From Pollutibacter soli (GTDB taxonomy: Bacteria > Bacteroidota > Bacteroidia > Chitinophagales > Chitinophagaceae), in the NCBI GenBank assembly GCA_029269725.1, contig JARJHS010000002.1:372001-436000 (forward strand): a DNA stretch of 64,000 nucleotides, given 5' to 3'. The notes beneath the pieces are model-generated. The model did not search any database, was not told where the DNA came from, and worked only from the letters and a program-made list of their open reading frames with translations. Each line of letters opens with the position of its first letter. Within the stretch, counting starts at the first letter, position 1. Below are positions 33,222-42,622 of the stretch, piece after piece. Made by a program: the position numbers and the translations under genes.

Positions 33222-36200
33222 ATGAAAGTTTGCGCAGTTGCAGGTGTGCTTCTTTTCTTCCTGTATGGATGTTCAAATCCAAAATTACAGGAAGAAGAGC
33301 CACCAATCGCATCCAATACCCTTTTCCAGAAGCTGGATAACAACTCAACCAATATCAGATTTGAAAACAAACTTACTTATGATGATCAGTTCAACATATT
33401 CACTTATCGTAATTATTACAACGGAGGTGGGGTTGCAATAGGGGACATCAACAACGACGGACTTGCTGATGTTTTTTTCACTGCCAATATGTTGCCCAAC
33501 AAGCTTTATTTAAACAAAGGAAATTTTCAATTTGAAGATATCACCGATAAGGCAGGCATTGTAAAAAAAGGGAAGTGGTCCACTGGGGTAAGCATGGCTG
33601 ATGTTAATGGAGATGGATTTATCGATATATATGTTTGTAACAGTGGTGATGTAAAAGGCGATAATAAAGAGAATGAACTTTTCATCAATAATGGCAACAA
33701 TACATTTACAGAACGCGGGGAAGAGTTTGGATTAAATTCAATAGGATTCTCTACGCACGCTGCATTTTTTGATTTTGATAAAGATGGTGATCTGGATATG
33801 TTTCTCCTCAACAATTCATTTAAAGCCATCGGAAGTTTTGATTTAAAAATGAATGAACGCCAGAAGCGTGATTCTCTTGGAGGCCATAAGTTTTTCCGGA
33901 ACGACAACAATCATTTTACCGACATCAGTGAACAGGCCGGTATTTATGGAAGTGTGATCGGATTTGGATTGGGTATTACTGTTGGCGATGTTAACAATGA
34001 TGGCTGGCAGGATATGTACGTGTCGAATGATTTTTTTGAGAGAGATTATCTCTACATCAATAATAAAAACGGAACATTCAAAGAGGTTCTGGAAGATGAA
34101 ATGCAAAGCATCAGCAATGCTTCGATGGGTGCAGATATGGCTGATATCAACAATGATCGTTATCCTGAAATTTTTGTAACAGAGATGTTACCGCAGGATG
34201 AGGGCAGGATCAAGATGAATACCACGTTTGAAAACTGGGATAAATATCAGTTGAATCTTCGCTTTGGTTATTATCACCAGTTTACAAGAAATATGTTGCA
34301 GCTGAATAACCGTAATGGAACATTCAGTGATATTGCGCGCTATGCTGGGGTTCATGCAACGGACTGGAGCTGGGGTGCATTGATTACCGATCTTGACAAT
34401 GACGGACTAAAAGATATTTTCGTGTCTAATGGCATCTACCAGGATCTCACGAATGAAGACTTCATTCAGTATATCTCGAACAAAGAAGTGATGGTATCGA
34501 TTGTGAAAGACGCTGGTAAGAAAAGTTATAAGAAGCTGATCGACCTTATGCCATCGAATGCGTTATCGAACTATGCGTTTCGGAACAATGGTGACCTTAC
34601 GTTTACCAATGAGGCAGCGGGTTGGGGTTTGGGAACACCGGGCTTTAGTAATGGCAGTGCTTATGGAGACCTGGATAATGACGGGGACCTGGACCTGGTG
34701 GTAAACAATGTGAACATGCCTTGCTTTGTGTACCGTAACCGTAGCCGTGATTTGCATAGGGAGCTGCACTATCTGAAGGTGTCCTTTGAAGGCGAAGGGA
34801 AAAATCGTTATGGTATTGGCAGTAAGGTGACGGTGTATGGGGAAGGAAAACAGTTTTACCAGGAGCAGATGCCGATGCGCGGGTTCCAGAGTACGGTGGA
34901 TGCGCGGCTGAACTTTGGATTGGGTAAGACAGGGAAGATCGATTCAGTAAAAGTGGAGTGGAATAGCGGTAAAGTGCAGACGCTGACGACGGTAGCGATG
35001 GATACATTGCTGGTGTTAAAAGAGAAAGATGCAACAGCCGCCTCAGCAGTACCCCCGGCACCGGTGAAGACTCTGTTCACCGCCGCGGCTGACAATAACG
35101 GGATCGATTTTGTACATAAGGAGAATGAGTTTGTGGACTTCAACCGTGATAAACTGATTTTTCGTATGCTGAGTACGGAAGGTCCGAGAATGGCGACAGG
35201 TGATGTCAATGGTGATGGCAGAGAGGATCTGTACATCTGCGGAGCCCGTGGCCAGGCAGGCGCACTGTATATGCAACAGGCGGGCGGCAGTTATAAAAGA
35301 ACTAACGAAGCCATACTGGAAGCAGATAAAGAGAGTGAAGACACAGATGCGTTGTTTTTTGATGCCGACGGTGATGGCGACCAGGATCTGTTTGTGTGCA
35401 GCGGTGGCAATGAGTTTTCTCCGAACTCGACACAGCTGATCAGCCGCTTGTACATCAATGAAGGAAAAGGGAAGCTGAAAAAATCCCCGCAACTGCTTCC
35501 TTCTGCAACCTTATTTGAGAGCGCGAGTTGTGTAGCAGCAGCTGATTATGACGGTGATGGCGACCAGGATCTGTTTGTGGGTGTGAGATTAAAACCCTTT
35601 GCTTACGGTTATCCGTGCAAAGGTTATGTACTGAACAACGATGGCAGAGGTAAGTTCACCGATGTAACGGAGAAAGTGTGTGCCCCGCTGCTGACAGCAG
35701 GTATGGTGACGGATGCCAGGTGGTTCGACTATGATGGAGACACCAGAAAGGACCTGGTGGTGGTGGGAGAATACATGCCGGTGCGTGTGTTCCGCAACGA
35801 GGGCGGCAAGACGTTGAAGGAAGTGACGGATGCAGCGGGCCTGAGGAACAGTAACGGCTGGTGGAATCGTGTGGAGGTATCGGATGTGAACGGTGACGGG
35901 AGAGAGGACCTGGTGCTGGCCAATCATGGAGAGAACAGCCGGTTTAGATGTTCAGAGAACAAACCGGTGAAGATGTACGTGAGTGATTTTGACAAGAACG
36001 GCAGTGTGGAACAGGTGGTAACGTGCTATAATGGAGATTCCAGTTACCCGATGGCCCTAAGACATGACCTGGTGAACGTGCTGCCTTACCTGAAGAAGAA
36101 ATACCTGAAGTACGAGGCGTACCAGCGTCAGCAGGTGAAGGATATATTTACAGAGGATCAGTTGAAGGAAGCGTTGGAGCTGACAGCCTATGAAATGAGA

Positions 36201-36554
36201 AGTTGTGTGATGCTGAGTGATGGTAGGGGAGGATACAGTAAACAGCCCTTACCAGCGGAGGCACAACTGAGTGTGATGTACGGGATAGAGGTGATGGACT
36301 ATGATGGAGATGGAAAGAAAGACATCCTGATGGGAGGAAATTTTTACGAGAGCAAACCGGAGACAGGGATCTATGATGGGAGCTATGGTGTGTTGCTGAA
36401 GGGCGACGGTAAAGGAAACTTCCGGTCAGTGGATGCAGACACCAGCGGCATCAGTATCAGAGGGGCAGTGAGAGATATAAAAGTCCTGAACAAAGGAAAA
36501 AATCGAAGGATCATTTTTGCATTGAATAATGCAGCGCCATATTTTCTAAAATAA
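33222..36554 (+). CDS. Giant VCBS/FG-GAP lipoprotein with ASPIC/UnbV domain (copy 2)
   Basis: A paralogue of the gene at 29174, with the same order of FG-GAP/VCBS repeats, ASPIC/UnbV domain and second propeller. I chose ATG 33222 because MKVCAVAGVLLFFLYGC is a compact lipoprotein signal. An ATG at 33186 would add 12 residues and overlap the previous gene. The N-terminal 440 residues differ clearly from copy 1, while the C-terminal 650 or so are almost the same. This is evidence of gene conversion or a shared recombining module. The last residues (VLNKGKNRRIIFALNNAAPYFLK) again differ from copy 1. Confidence 0.92.
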   Translation: MKVCAVAGVLLFFLYGCSNPKLQEEEPPIASNTLFQKLDNNSTNIRFENKLTYDDQFNIFTYRNYYNGGGVAIGDINNDGLADVFFTANMLPNKLYLNKGNFQFEDITDKAGIVKKGKWSTGVSMADVNGDGFIDIYVCNSGDVKGDNKENELFINNGNNTFTERGEEFGLNSIGFSTHAAFFDFDKDGDLDMFLLNNSFKAIGSFDLKMNERQKRDSLGGHKFFRNDNNHFTDISEQAGIYGSVIGFGLGITVGDVNNDGWQDMYVSNDFFERDYLYINNKNGTFKEVLEDEMQSISNASMGADMADINNDRYPEIFVTEMLPQDEGRIKMNTTFENWDKYQLNLRFGYYHQFTRNMLQLNNRNGTFSDIARYAGVHATDWSWGALITDLDNDGLKDIFVSNGIYQDLTNEDFIQYISNKEVMVSIVKDAGKKSYKKLIDLMPSNALSNYAFRNNGDLTFTNEAAGWGLGTPGFSNGSAYGDLDNDGDLDLVVNNVNMPCFVYRNRSRDLHRELHYLKVSFEGEGKNRYGIGSKVTVYGEGKQFYQEQMPMRGFQSTVDARLNFGLGKTGKIDSVKVEWNSGKVQTLTTVAMDTLLVLKEKDATAASAVPPAPVKTLFTAAADNNGIDFVHKENEFVDFNRDKLIFRMLSTEGPRMATGDVNGDGREDLYICGARGQAGALYMQQAGGSYKRTNEAILEADKESEDTDALFFDADGDGDQDLFVCSGGNEFSPNSTQLISRLYINEGKGKLKKSPQLLPSATLFESASCVAAADYDGDGDQDLFVGVRLKPFAYGYPCKGYVLNNDGRGKFTDVTEKVCAPLLTAGMVTDARWFDYDGDTRKDLVVVGEYMPVRVFRNEGGKTLKEVTDAAGLRNSNGWWNRVEVSDVNGDGREDLVLANHGENSRFRCSENKPVKMYVSDFDKNGSVEQVVTCYNGDSSYPMALRHDLVNVLPYLKKKYLKYEAYQRQQVKDIFTEDQLKEALELTAYEMRSCVMLSDGRGGYSKQPLPAEAQLSVMYGIEVMDYDGDGKKDILMGGNFYESKPETGIYDGSYGVLLKGDGKGNFRSVDADTSGISIRGAVRDIKVLNKGKNRRIIFALNNAAPYFLK
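34533..36482 (+). repeat. Near-identical block shared with 30557-32506 (copy B)
   Basis: Partner of the block at 30557-32506, in direct orientation. Most differences are silent or lie in one patch (35061-35107). Recombination between the two blocks would delete or duplicate the small lipoprotein gene and one hybrid gene, so the locus may be unstable or under-represented in assemblies. Confidence 0.9.
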
Positions 36555-36559
36555 GAAAC

Positions 36560-37249
36560 ATGAGATTAATTTTTCTTTTTGTTTGTACGTGTTTTAGTCT
36601 TCAGATTTCTGCTCAATCGCAAATCGATCCGAAGAAGCTGAAGTTTAAACCGATGTTCAATGGAAAAAATTTCAAGGGCTGGTACAGTTACCTTCCAACA
36701 AAGGGAAAGAATGCTGATCCGGATTCTGTATTCAATATAAAGGATGGATTGATACATATTACCGGAAAAGAGTTTGGATACATTGCAACAGAAAAAAGTT
36801 ATAGTAACTTCTATATGCGTCTGGAATTCAGATGGGGTACAAAAAAATGGCCGCCACGCGACGCAGATACAACCAGAAGGGATAATGGCATCCTGTTTTA
36901 TGTTCCGGTTGATGCAAAAGATGAAGTCTGGCAGAAGTCGATTGAATGCCAGATACAGGAGGGAGATGTGGGGGATTTCTGGATGATAGATAGTGCAACA
37001 ATTGAATTTGATGGAGCGCGTACGATACCGAAAGACTATCAGCGCGCACAGAAAAAGAAAGATGGAGAAAAGCCCACCGGAGAATGGAATACTGTCGAGA
37101 TTATCTCCAATCGCGGTAACATCATTTATATTGTAAATGGAGTAAAAGTGAATGAAGGAACCAACCCTTCAATAAACAGCGGGAGAATAATTATTCAATC
37201 TGAAGGTGCCGAAATTTTTTACAGGAAAGTGGAGATTGCACAGCTATAA
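36560..37249 (+). CDS. DUF1080 protein (3-keto-glycoside hydrolase/lyase family)
   Basis: A 229-residue exported protein (signal peptide 1-19, ending ISAQ) with a concanavalin-like DUF1080 domain: FKPMFNGKNFKGWYSY, then LRLEFRWGTKKWPP-like and DNGILFYVPVDAKDEVWQKSIECQIQEGDVGDFW. Characterised DUF1080 proteins act on 3-keto-glycosides, cleaving them after oxidation at C3 by a separate dehydrogenase. The GMC oxidoreductase gene 29 bp downstream could supply such an oxidation. It starts 5 bp after the copy 2 lipoprotein, so co-transcription is likely. The natural substrate is unknown. Confidence 0.88.
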   Translation: MRLIFLFVCTCFSLQISAQSQIDPKKLKFKPMFNGKNFKGWYSYLPTKGKNADPDSVFNIKDGLIHITGKEFGYIATEKSYSNFYMRLEFRWGTKKWPPRDADTTRRDNGILFYVPVDAKDEVWQKSIECQIQEGDVGDFWMIDSATIEFDGARTIPKDYQRAQKKKDGEKPTGEWNTVEIISNRGNIIYIVNGVKVNEGTNPSINSGRIIIQSEGAEIFYRKVEIAQL

Positions 37250-37278
37250 GCAGGACGGGTAACCGAAAAAATTATTTT

Positions 37279-39012
37279 ATGCCACAGGACACAGCAAAAG
37301 TAAATATCAATACCAACCAGAACAATAACTACGATGCTATTGTTATCGGCTCAGGTATCAGTGGGGGATGGGCGGCGAAGGAGCTCACAGAAAAGGGACT
37401 TAAAACCATTATGCTCGAACGTGGCCGTCCTTTTGAGCATTTGAAAGATTATAAATCCGCTTCAAAAAATCCCTGGGAGTTCACGCACAGAGGAAGAGCA
37501 ACTGCGCAGTATAAAAAAGATAATCCGAACATTTCGCGTGACTGGGCGATGTATGGCACAGCAGCGCAGGAAGCGATTGCAGACTATTGGGTAAATGAAA
37601 AAGAATGTCCATATATCGAAGTGCAACCCTTTGCCTGGTGGCGCAGTTACCAGATGGGTGGCCGTTCTATCTTATGGGGCCGTCAGTCTTATCGTTTAAG
37701 TGATATGGATTTTGAAGCGAATGTAAAAGATGGGATTGCAGTGGACTGGCCTATACGTTACCGTGAGATGGCTCCCTGGTACGATTATGTTGAAAAATTT
37801 GCAGGTATCAGCGGCTCACGCGAAGGACTTTCGCATTTGCCTGATGGTCATTTTCTTCCGCCTATGCAATTGAACTGCGTTGAAAAAGAAATTGCAGACC
37901 GGATAAAGAAAGCTTATAAGGAACAGCGGCATATGTTCATTGGAAGAGTAGCGAATCTTACGGCTGCCATACCGGGCAGAACTCAATGTCAGTTCCGTAA
38001 TCGCTGCTGGGAGGGGTGTCCCTTCGGCGGATATTTCAGCACACAATCATCTACCTTACCTGCAGCAACCGCAACAGGAAATCTTACGGTAAGACCTTAT
38101 TCGATTGTTACTAAAATCATTTTTGATAAGAACAGCAAGAAAGCTACAGGAGTTGAAGTACTCGACGCAGAGAATAATAAAACGTATGTATATAATGCGA
38201 AAGTTGTTTTTCTGAATGCATCTGCACTGAACAGTGCATGGATATTGATGAATTCAGCGACAGACATTTGGCCCGATGGATTGGGTAGCAGCAGTGGTGA
38301 ATTGGGTCATAACGTGATGGATCATCATTATATGCTTGGTGCACAGGGAACATTTGAAGAGTTTGAGGATAAGTATTACTACGGCCGACGTGCCAATGGA
38401 TTTTATATTCCTCGTTTTGCAAATATGCCCGGAGATAAACAAAGGAATTTTATTCGGGGTTATGGTTACCAGGGAAGCGCAAGTCGTGAAGGATGGAGCA
38501 GGGAAATTGCGGAGTTAAATATCGGCGCAGAGTTTAAAGAAGCATTGACCGAGCCAGGTGCATGGCAAATTGGTGCCACAGGATTTGGTGAAGTGTTACC
38601 TTATCACGAAAACGTAATTCGCCTGGATAAAAATGTAAAAGATAAATGGGGACTTCCGGTACTTGCAATGGATGCAGGACTGAAAGAGAACGAATTGAAT
38701 ATGCGTAAAGACATTGTTGCGGAACTGGTCGCCATGTTTGAGTCAGCAGGTGTAAAGGAAATAACCACCTGGGATAAAAATTATGCGCTCGGTCAAGGCA
38801 TCCACGAAATGGGAACAGCAAGAATGGGTAAAGATCAAAAAACATCTGTACTCAATGCACATAACCAGGTCTGGGATTGCAAAAATGTATTCGTTACTGA
38901 TGGAGCCTGTATGACGTCAAGTGCATGTCAGAATCCTTCTCTCACCTATATGGCTTTGACAGCAAGAGCTGCAGATTTTGCGTACAGTGAATTGAAAAAA
39001 GGAAATATCTGA
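37279..39012 (+). CDS. GMC-family FAD oxidoreductase (possible glycoside 3-dehydrogenase)
   Basis: A 577-residue flavoprotein. The FAD-binding motif is DAIVIGSGISGGWAAKEL (residues 19-36; GxGxxG at 24-29), with the ribose Glu in LERGR. The C-terminal GMC domain has GIHEMGTARMG, with the catalytic His, and SSACQNPSLTYMALTARAADFA with the Asn partner. GMC enzymes oxidise alcohols and sugars; those next to DUF1080 genes often oxidise the C3 hydroxyl of glycosides. No signal peptide is visible, and no small gluconate-dehydrogenase-subunit-3-type partner is encoded here, so export and electron acceptor are open. Confidence 0.9.
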   Translation: MPQDTAKVNINTNQNNNYDAIVIGSGISGGWAAKELTEKGLKTIMLERGRPFEHLKDYKSASKNPWEFTHRGRATAQYKKDNPNISRDWAMYGTAAQEAIADYWVNEKECPYIEVQPFAWWRSYQMGGRSILWGRQSYRLSDMDFEANVKDGIAVDWPIRYREMAPWYDYVEKFAGISGSREGLSHLPDGHFLPPMQLNCVEKEIADRIKKAYKEQRHMFIGRVANLTAAIPGRTQCQFRNRCWEGCPFGGYFSTQSSTLPAATATGNLTVRPYSIVTKIIFDKNSKKATGVEVLDAENNKTYVYNAKVVFLNASALNSAWILMNSATDIWPDGLGSSSGELGHNVMDHHYMLGAQGTFEEFEDKYYYGRRANGFYIPRFANMPGDKQRNFIRGYGYQGSASREGWSREIAELNIGAEFKEALTEPGAWQIGATGFGEVLPYHENVIRLDKNVKDKWGLPVLAMDAGLKENELNMRKDIVAELVAMFESAGVKEITTWDKNYALGQGIHEMGTARMGKDQKTSVLNAHNQVWDCKNVFVTDGACMTSSACQNPSLTYMALTARAADFAYSELKKGNI

Positions 39013-39074
39013 CACGCTCTTCATTCAAAATACCTGGCATCTCTCTGCTTTGCCGGAAATATTTTTTTCCTGCA

Positions 39075-42000
39075 GTGATCGCTATATTCATTGGTATCAG
39101 CTGCACCGACAAACCATCGGCCGATACATTGTTTACATCGATACCCTCCACCAGTTCAGGAATTTATTTCAGAAACAATGTAACGGATACAGACAGTCTG
39201 AATATTCTCGACTATCTCTATTATTATAATGGAGCAGGTTTAGCAGCCGGGGATATAAATAACGATGGTCTTGTTGATCTGTATTTTGTCAGTAATCTTG
39301 AACCGAATAAACTTTATCTCAACAAAGGCAATCTCGAGTTTGAAGATATCACTGCGAAAGCAGGCGTTGCGGGAAGCGGGGAATGGAACACGGGTGTGAA
39401 CATGACTGATGTAAACGGTGATGGCTACCTGGATATTTATCTTTCAACAGTTGGTGCAAAACTGATTTCCAATGGAAAAACAATCCGCGGAAAAAATCAA
39501 TTGTTCGTCAATAATGGCGATATGACCTTTTCAGAAAAGGCAGCTGAGTATGGTCTAGATTATGAAGGATATTCGACACAGGTTGTATTCTTTGATTATG
39601 ATAAGGATGGTGATCCGGATATGTTTCTGCTGAACCACTCGGTTCACTCCAATGAAAATTATGGAGACAGCTCCATTAGAAGCAAGCTCAGCGCGGAAAG
39701 TGGCGATAAACTTTTCCGTAATGATAATGGTCATTTTTTTGATGTCACATCAGGCAGTGGAATCATCAGCAGTTCTATCGGGTATGGACTTGGTGTTGCA
39801 GTTTGTGATTTTAATCATGACGGATGGGATGATATCTATGTTTCGAATGATTTTCATGAAAATGATTATTACTATCTGAATAATGGTAACGGCACTTTTT
39901 CGGAAAACATTCGTGGAAGTTTTGGACATACGAGCCGCTTCAGCATGGGTAATGATGTTGCTGATATGAATAATGACGGATGGCCCGACCTGATTACGAC
40001 GGACATGTTGCCAGAAGGAGAGAAAGAACTGAAATCTTCTAATGGGGATGATGGACTTGATATTTATACTCTCAAATACAAATACGGTTACTATCATCAA
40101 TATGCGAGAAATGCGTTTCAACTGAATGTAGCTCGTGGGGAATATTTTAGTGATATTGGTTTGCTCTCGGGTATTGCGGCAACTGACTGGACATGGGCTC
40201 CGCTCGCAGCGGATTACAACAATGACGGTCACAAGGATTTGTTTTTCAGTAATGGCATTCTTCGACGTTTAACAGATCTGGATTATATACGTTTTTATGC
40301 TGATGCTAATCTTGGAAACAGCCTGAAGAATTCCAGGAAGCTCGACAAATCCGTAATAGATATGCTACCCCCCGGAGAGGCGCAGAATTATATGTTCAGT
40401 GGAAGCGACAGCCTGCTATTTACCAATCAATCGGACGCCTGGGGCTTTGAAGGAAAAAATATTTCAACAGGATCGGTGTTTGCCGATCTCGATAATGATG
40501 GTGACCTGGAGATTGTCACAAACAATATCAACAGTGAGGCGCTGTTGTATAAAAACATGTCAAGGGAAAAGTCAGGGAACAATTACCTATCAATTCACCT
40601 TCAATCTGACAGCTCTGCTCCTTTTGCTGATGGTACAAAACTATATCTGAAAATCAAAGACAGTATCCAGTATCAACAACTGTATCCTGCAAGAGGTTTC
40701 ATGAGTTCTTCAGAACCGGTACTGCATTTCGGTTTGAACAAACATGAATTTATTGATACCATCCTCGTCATCTGGCCAGATGGAACCAAGGATAGTTTAT
40801 TCCAGGTAAAGGCCAATCAAAGATTATTAATCAGGAAAAGGAAAGTTGAAATTACTCCGGCACTTAAGAAAAAAACGGTTGGCGGTGATGATTTTGCTGC
40901 AAGGACAACATCAGTGTTTGCAGATATCACCGCAGAGATACAACTGAACTACCGTCATCGCGAAAATGATTTTATTGATTTTGTGAGGCAGCCACTTATC
41001 CCACATATGCAATCGCTTCGTGGGCCTAAACTCGCTGTTGCAGATGTAAATAAGGACGGGCTTGATGATTTTTATGTTTGCGGTGCAAAAAACCAGCCAG
41101 GTGAATTGTTCCTGCAAACAAAAGGAGGAAAATTCATTTCTTCCAATGAGCAATTATTCATTGGCGATGCTTCTTGTGAAGATGTTGATGCTGTTTTTGC
41201 TGATGTAGATAACGATGGCGATCCCGATCTTTATGTAGTCAGTGGTGGTGGCGAATATGGAAAAGGTTCTTCCGAATTAAATGATCGGTTATACCTCAAC
41301 GATGGTAAGGGAAATTTTGTGAAATCGGCTGCCATTCCCGGCATCAGAACAAATAAGAACTGTATTGCAGCTGCCGATATTGATGCGGATGGTGATATCG
41401 ATTTTTTTGTTGGCGCTGGCGCTGATGAAAAAAGTTATGGACTCGTGGGCAATTCGTTTTTGCTGATCAATGATGGTCACGGAAAATTCTATGTTTCGGA
41501 TTCTGCAAACAATCGGGAACTTAAATCTCCGGGTATCATTACTACAGCATTGTTTGCTGACATGGACAAGGATGGTGACCCGGATCTTTTACTTGCCGGC
41601 GAATGGATGTCCCCGGTAATATTTGAAAATACCCAGGGAAGGTTTTCATTAAATCATAATAAACTAAAAATTCCCGAGGTTCCGGGATGGTGGCAGACAC
41701 TTGCTGTAAGTGACATTAATGGAGATGGATTCCCGGATATTCTCGCGGGGAACTATGGCAGAAATTCGAAACTCACAGCTGACCCGGATCGTGCATTACT
41801 GATGTATATGATTGATTATGATAACAATGGCGTAACTGAACAGCTCATTGCATACAGGAAGGGTGACACCTATTATACATTCCTTGGAAAGGATGAGCTT
41901 GAACACCAGATTCCTTCCATCAAGAAGAAGTATTTAAAATATGGGGATTTTGCCGGGAAGAATATCCGCGAAATATTTGGGGATCATCTCGATAATGCAA

Positions 42001-42386
42001 AAATTCTTCGGGTAACATCGCTTTCTTCAACAGCATTTCTAAATGATTCAAAAGGAAATTTTTCATCCATCTCTTTCCCTTTGCTGATGCAAACCGCTCC
42101 GGTTTTTGCGATACTTCCCGGTGATTTCAACCGTGATGGAAAAATGGATCTGATTGCCGCCGGCAATTTTGGTGGGGTGCTTCCATTCGAGGGCAGATAC
42201 GATGCATTATTGCCGTCATTTTGTGAGGGAGATGGAACAGGTAATTTTTCCCGAAAGCTACCGATCGAAAAGCAGATGGTGATCCGCGGTGAAATAAGGG
42301 ACATAAAACAGATCCGTCTTGCAGGTGGAAAAAACGGCCTGATCTTCGCCCGGAACAACGATTCACTCGTATTTTTAGCCTGGTAA
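39075..42386 (+). CDS. Giant VCBS/FG-GAP lipoprotein with ASPIC/UnbV domain (copy 3)
   Basis: A third, more diverged paralogue of about 1103 residues. FG-GAP/VCBS repeats (GDINNDGLVDLYF, TDVNGDGYLDIYL, CDFNHDGWDDIYV) flank an ASPIC/UnbV domain (YPARGFMSSSEPVLHFGLNK). The lipobox is GISC. The only ordinary start codon is a GTG at 39075, which gives a very short signal (MIAIFIGISC). The frame is open further upstream to the GMC stop and encodes a better signal n-region (CRKYFFPAVIAIF), but it has no ATG. The true start is therefore uncertain. It does not share the near-identical block of copies 1 and 2. Confidence 0.88.
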   Translation: MIAIFIGISCTDKPSADTLFTSIPSTSSGIYFRNNVTDTDSLNILDYLYYYNGAGLAAGDINNDGLVDLYFVSNLEPNKLYLNKGNLEFEDITAKAGVAGSGEWNTGVNMTDVNGDGYLDIYLSTVGAKLISNGKTIRGKNQLFVNNGDMTFSEKAAEYGLDYEGYSTQVVFFDYDKDGDPDMFLLNHSVHSNENYGDSSIRSKLSAESGDKLFRNDNGHFFDVTSGSGIISSSIGYGLGVAVCDFNHDGWDDIYVSNDFHENDYYYLNNGNGTFSENIRGSFGHTSRFSMGNDVADMNNDGWPDLITTDMLPEGEKELKSSNGDDGLDIYTLKYKYGYYHQYARNAFQLNVARGEYFSDIGLLSGIAATDWTWAPLAADYNNDGHKDLFFSNGILRRLTDLDYIRFYADANLGNSLKNSRKLDKSVIDMLPPGEAQNYMFSGSDSLLFTNQSDAWGFEGKNISTGSVFADLDNDGDLEIVTNNINSEALLYKNMSREKSGNNYLSIHLQSDSSAPFADGTKLYLKIKDSIQYQQLYPARGFMSSSEPVLHFGLNKHEFIDTILVIWPDGTKDSLFQVKANQRLLIRKRKVEITPALKKKTVGGDDFAARTTSVFADITAEIQLNYRHRENDFIDFVRQPLIPHMQSLRGPKLAVADVNKDGLDDFYVCGAKNQPGELFLQTKGGKFISSNEQLFIGDASCEDVDAVFADVDNDGDPDLYVVSGGGEYGKGSSELNDRLYLNDGKGNFVKSAAIPGIRTNKNCIAAADIDADGDIDFFVGAGADEKSYGLVGNSFLLINDGHGKFYVSDSANNRELKSPGIITTALFADMDKDGDPDLLLAGEWMSPVIFENTQGRFSLNHNKLKIPEVPGWWQTLAVSDINGDGFPDILAGNYGRNSKLTADPDRALLMYMIDYDNNGVTEQLIAYRKGDTYYTFLGKDELEHQIPSIKKKYLKYGDFAGKNIREIFGDHLDNAKILRVTSLSSTAFLNDSKGNFSSISFPLLMQTAPVFAILPGDFNRDGKMDLIAAGNFGGVLPFEGRYDALLPSFCEGDGTGNFSRKLPIEKQMVIRGEIRDIKQIRLAGGKNGLIFARNNDSLVFLAW

Positions 42387-42502
42387 CCAGCAGGAATGCC
42401 CGCCGGAACTGAATTTGAGCAGTGCTTGAAAATATTTGTTCAAAATTATTATTGAAAATCAATTCATTACAAAGGTGCACTCAAAAATAGTGTACCCATT
42501 TT

Positions 42503-42534
42503 TTGGATTGTAGTCATGTATTCTCCTACCTTTG
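42503..42534 (+). promoter_or_regulatory. Promoter of the rplM operon
   Basis: TTG at 42503-42505, a 21-nt spacer and TACCTTTG at 42527-42534, a full consensus match. It leaves a 5' leader of about 85 nt before rplM. Confidence 0.7.
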
Positions 42535-42555
42535 CGCTCCCTAATTAAATCTGGG

Positions 42556-42581
42556 TTCATTGCCGGGATGGCGGTGATGAA
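42556..42581 (+). promoter_or_regulatory. Hairpin in the rplM leader, possible ribosomal-protein autoregulation site
   Basis: ATTGCC (42559-42564) can pair with GGCGGT (42570-42575) over a GGGAT loop, extended by TTC with GAA across a bulge. It lies in the 5' untranslated region of rplM. A ribosomal leader for L13 has been described in Bacteroidia; I cannot confirm that this one matches it. Confidence 0.35.
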
Positions 42582-42622
42582 ATATTTTAAAAACACGGGC
42601 GCAGGCCTGTAAAACAAAAAGT

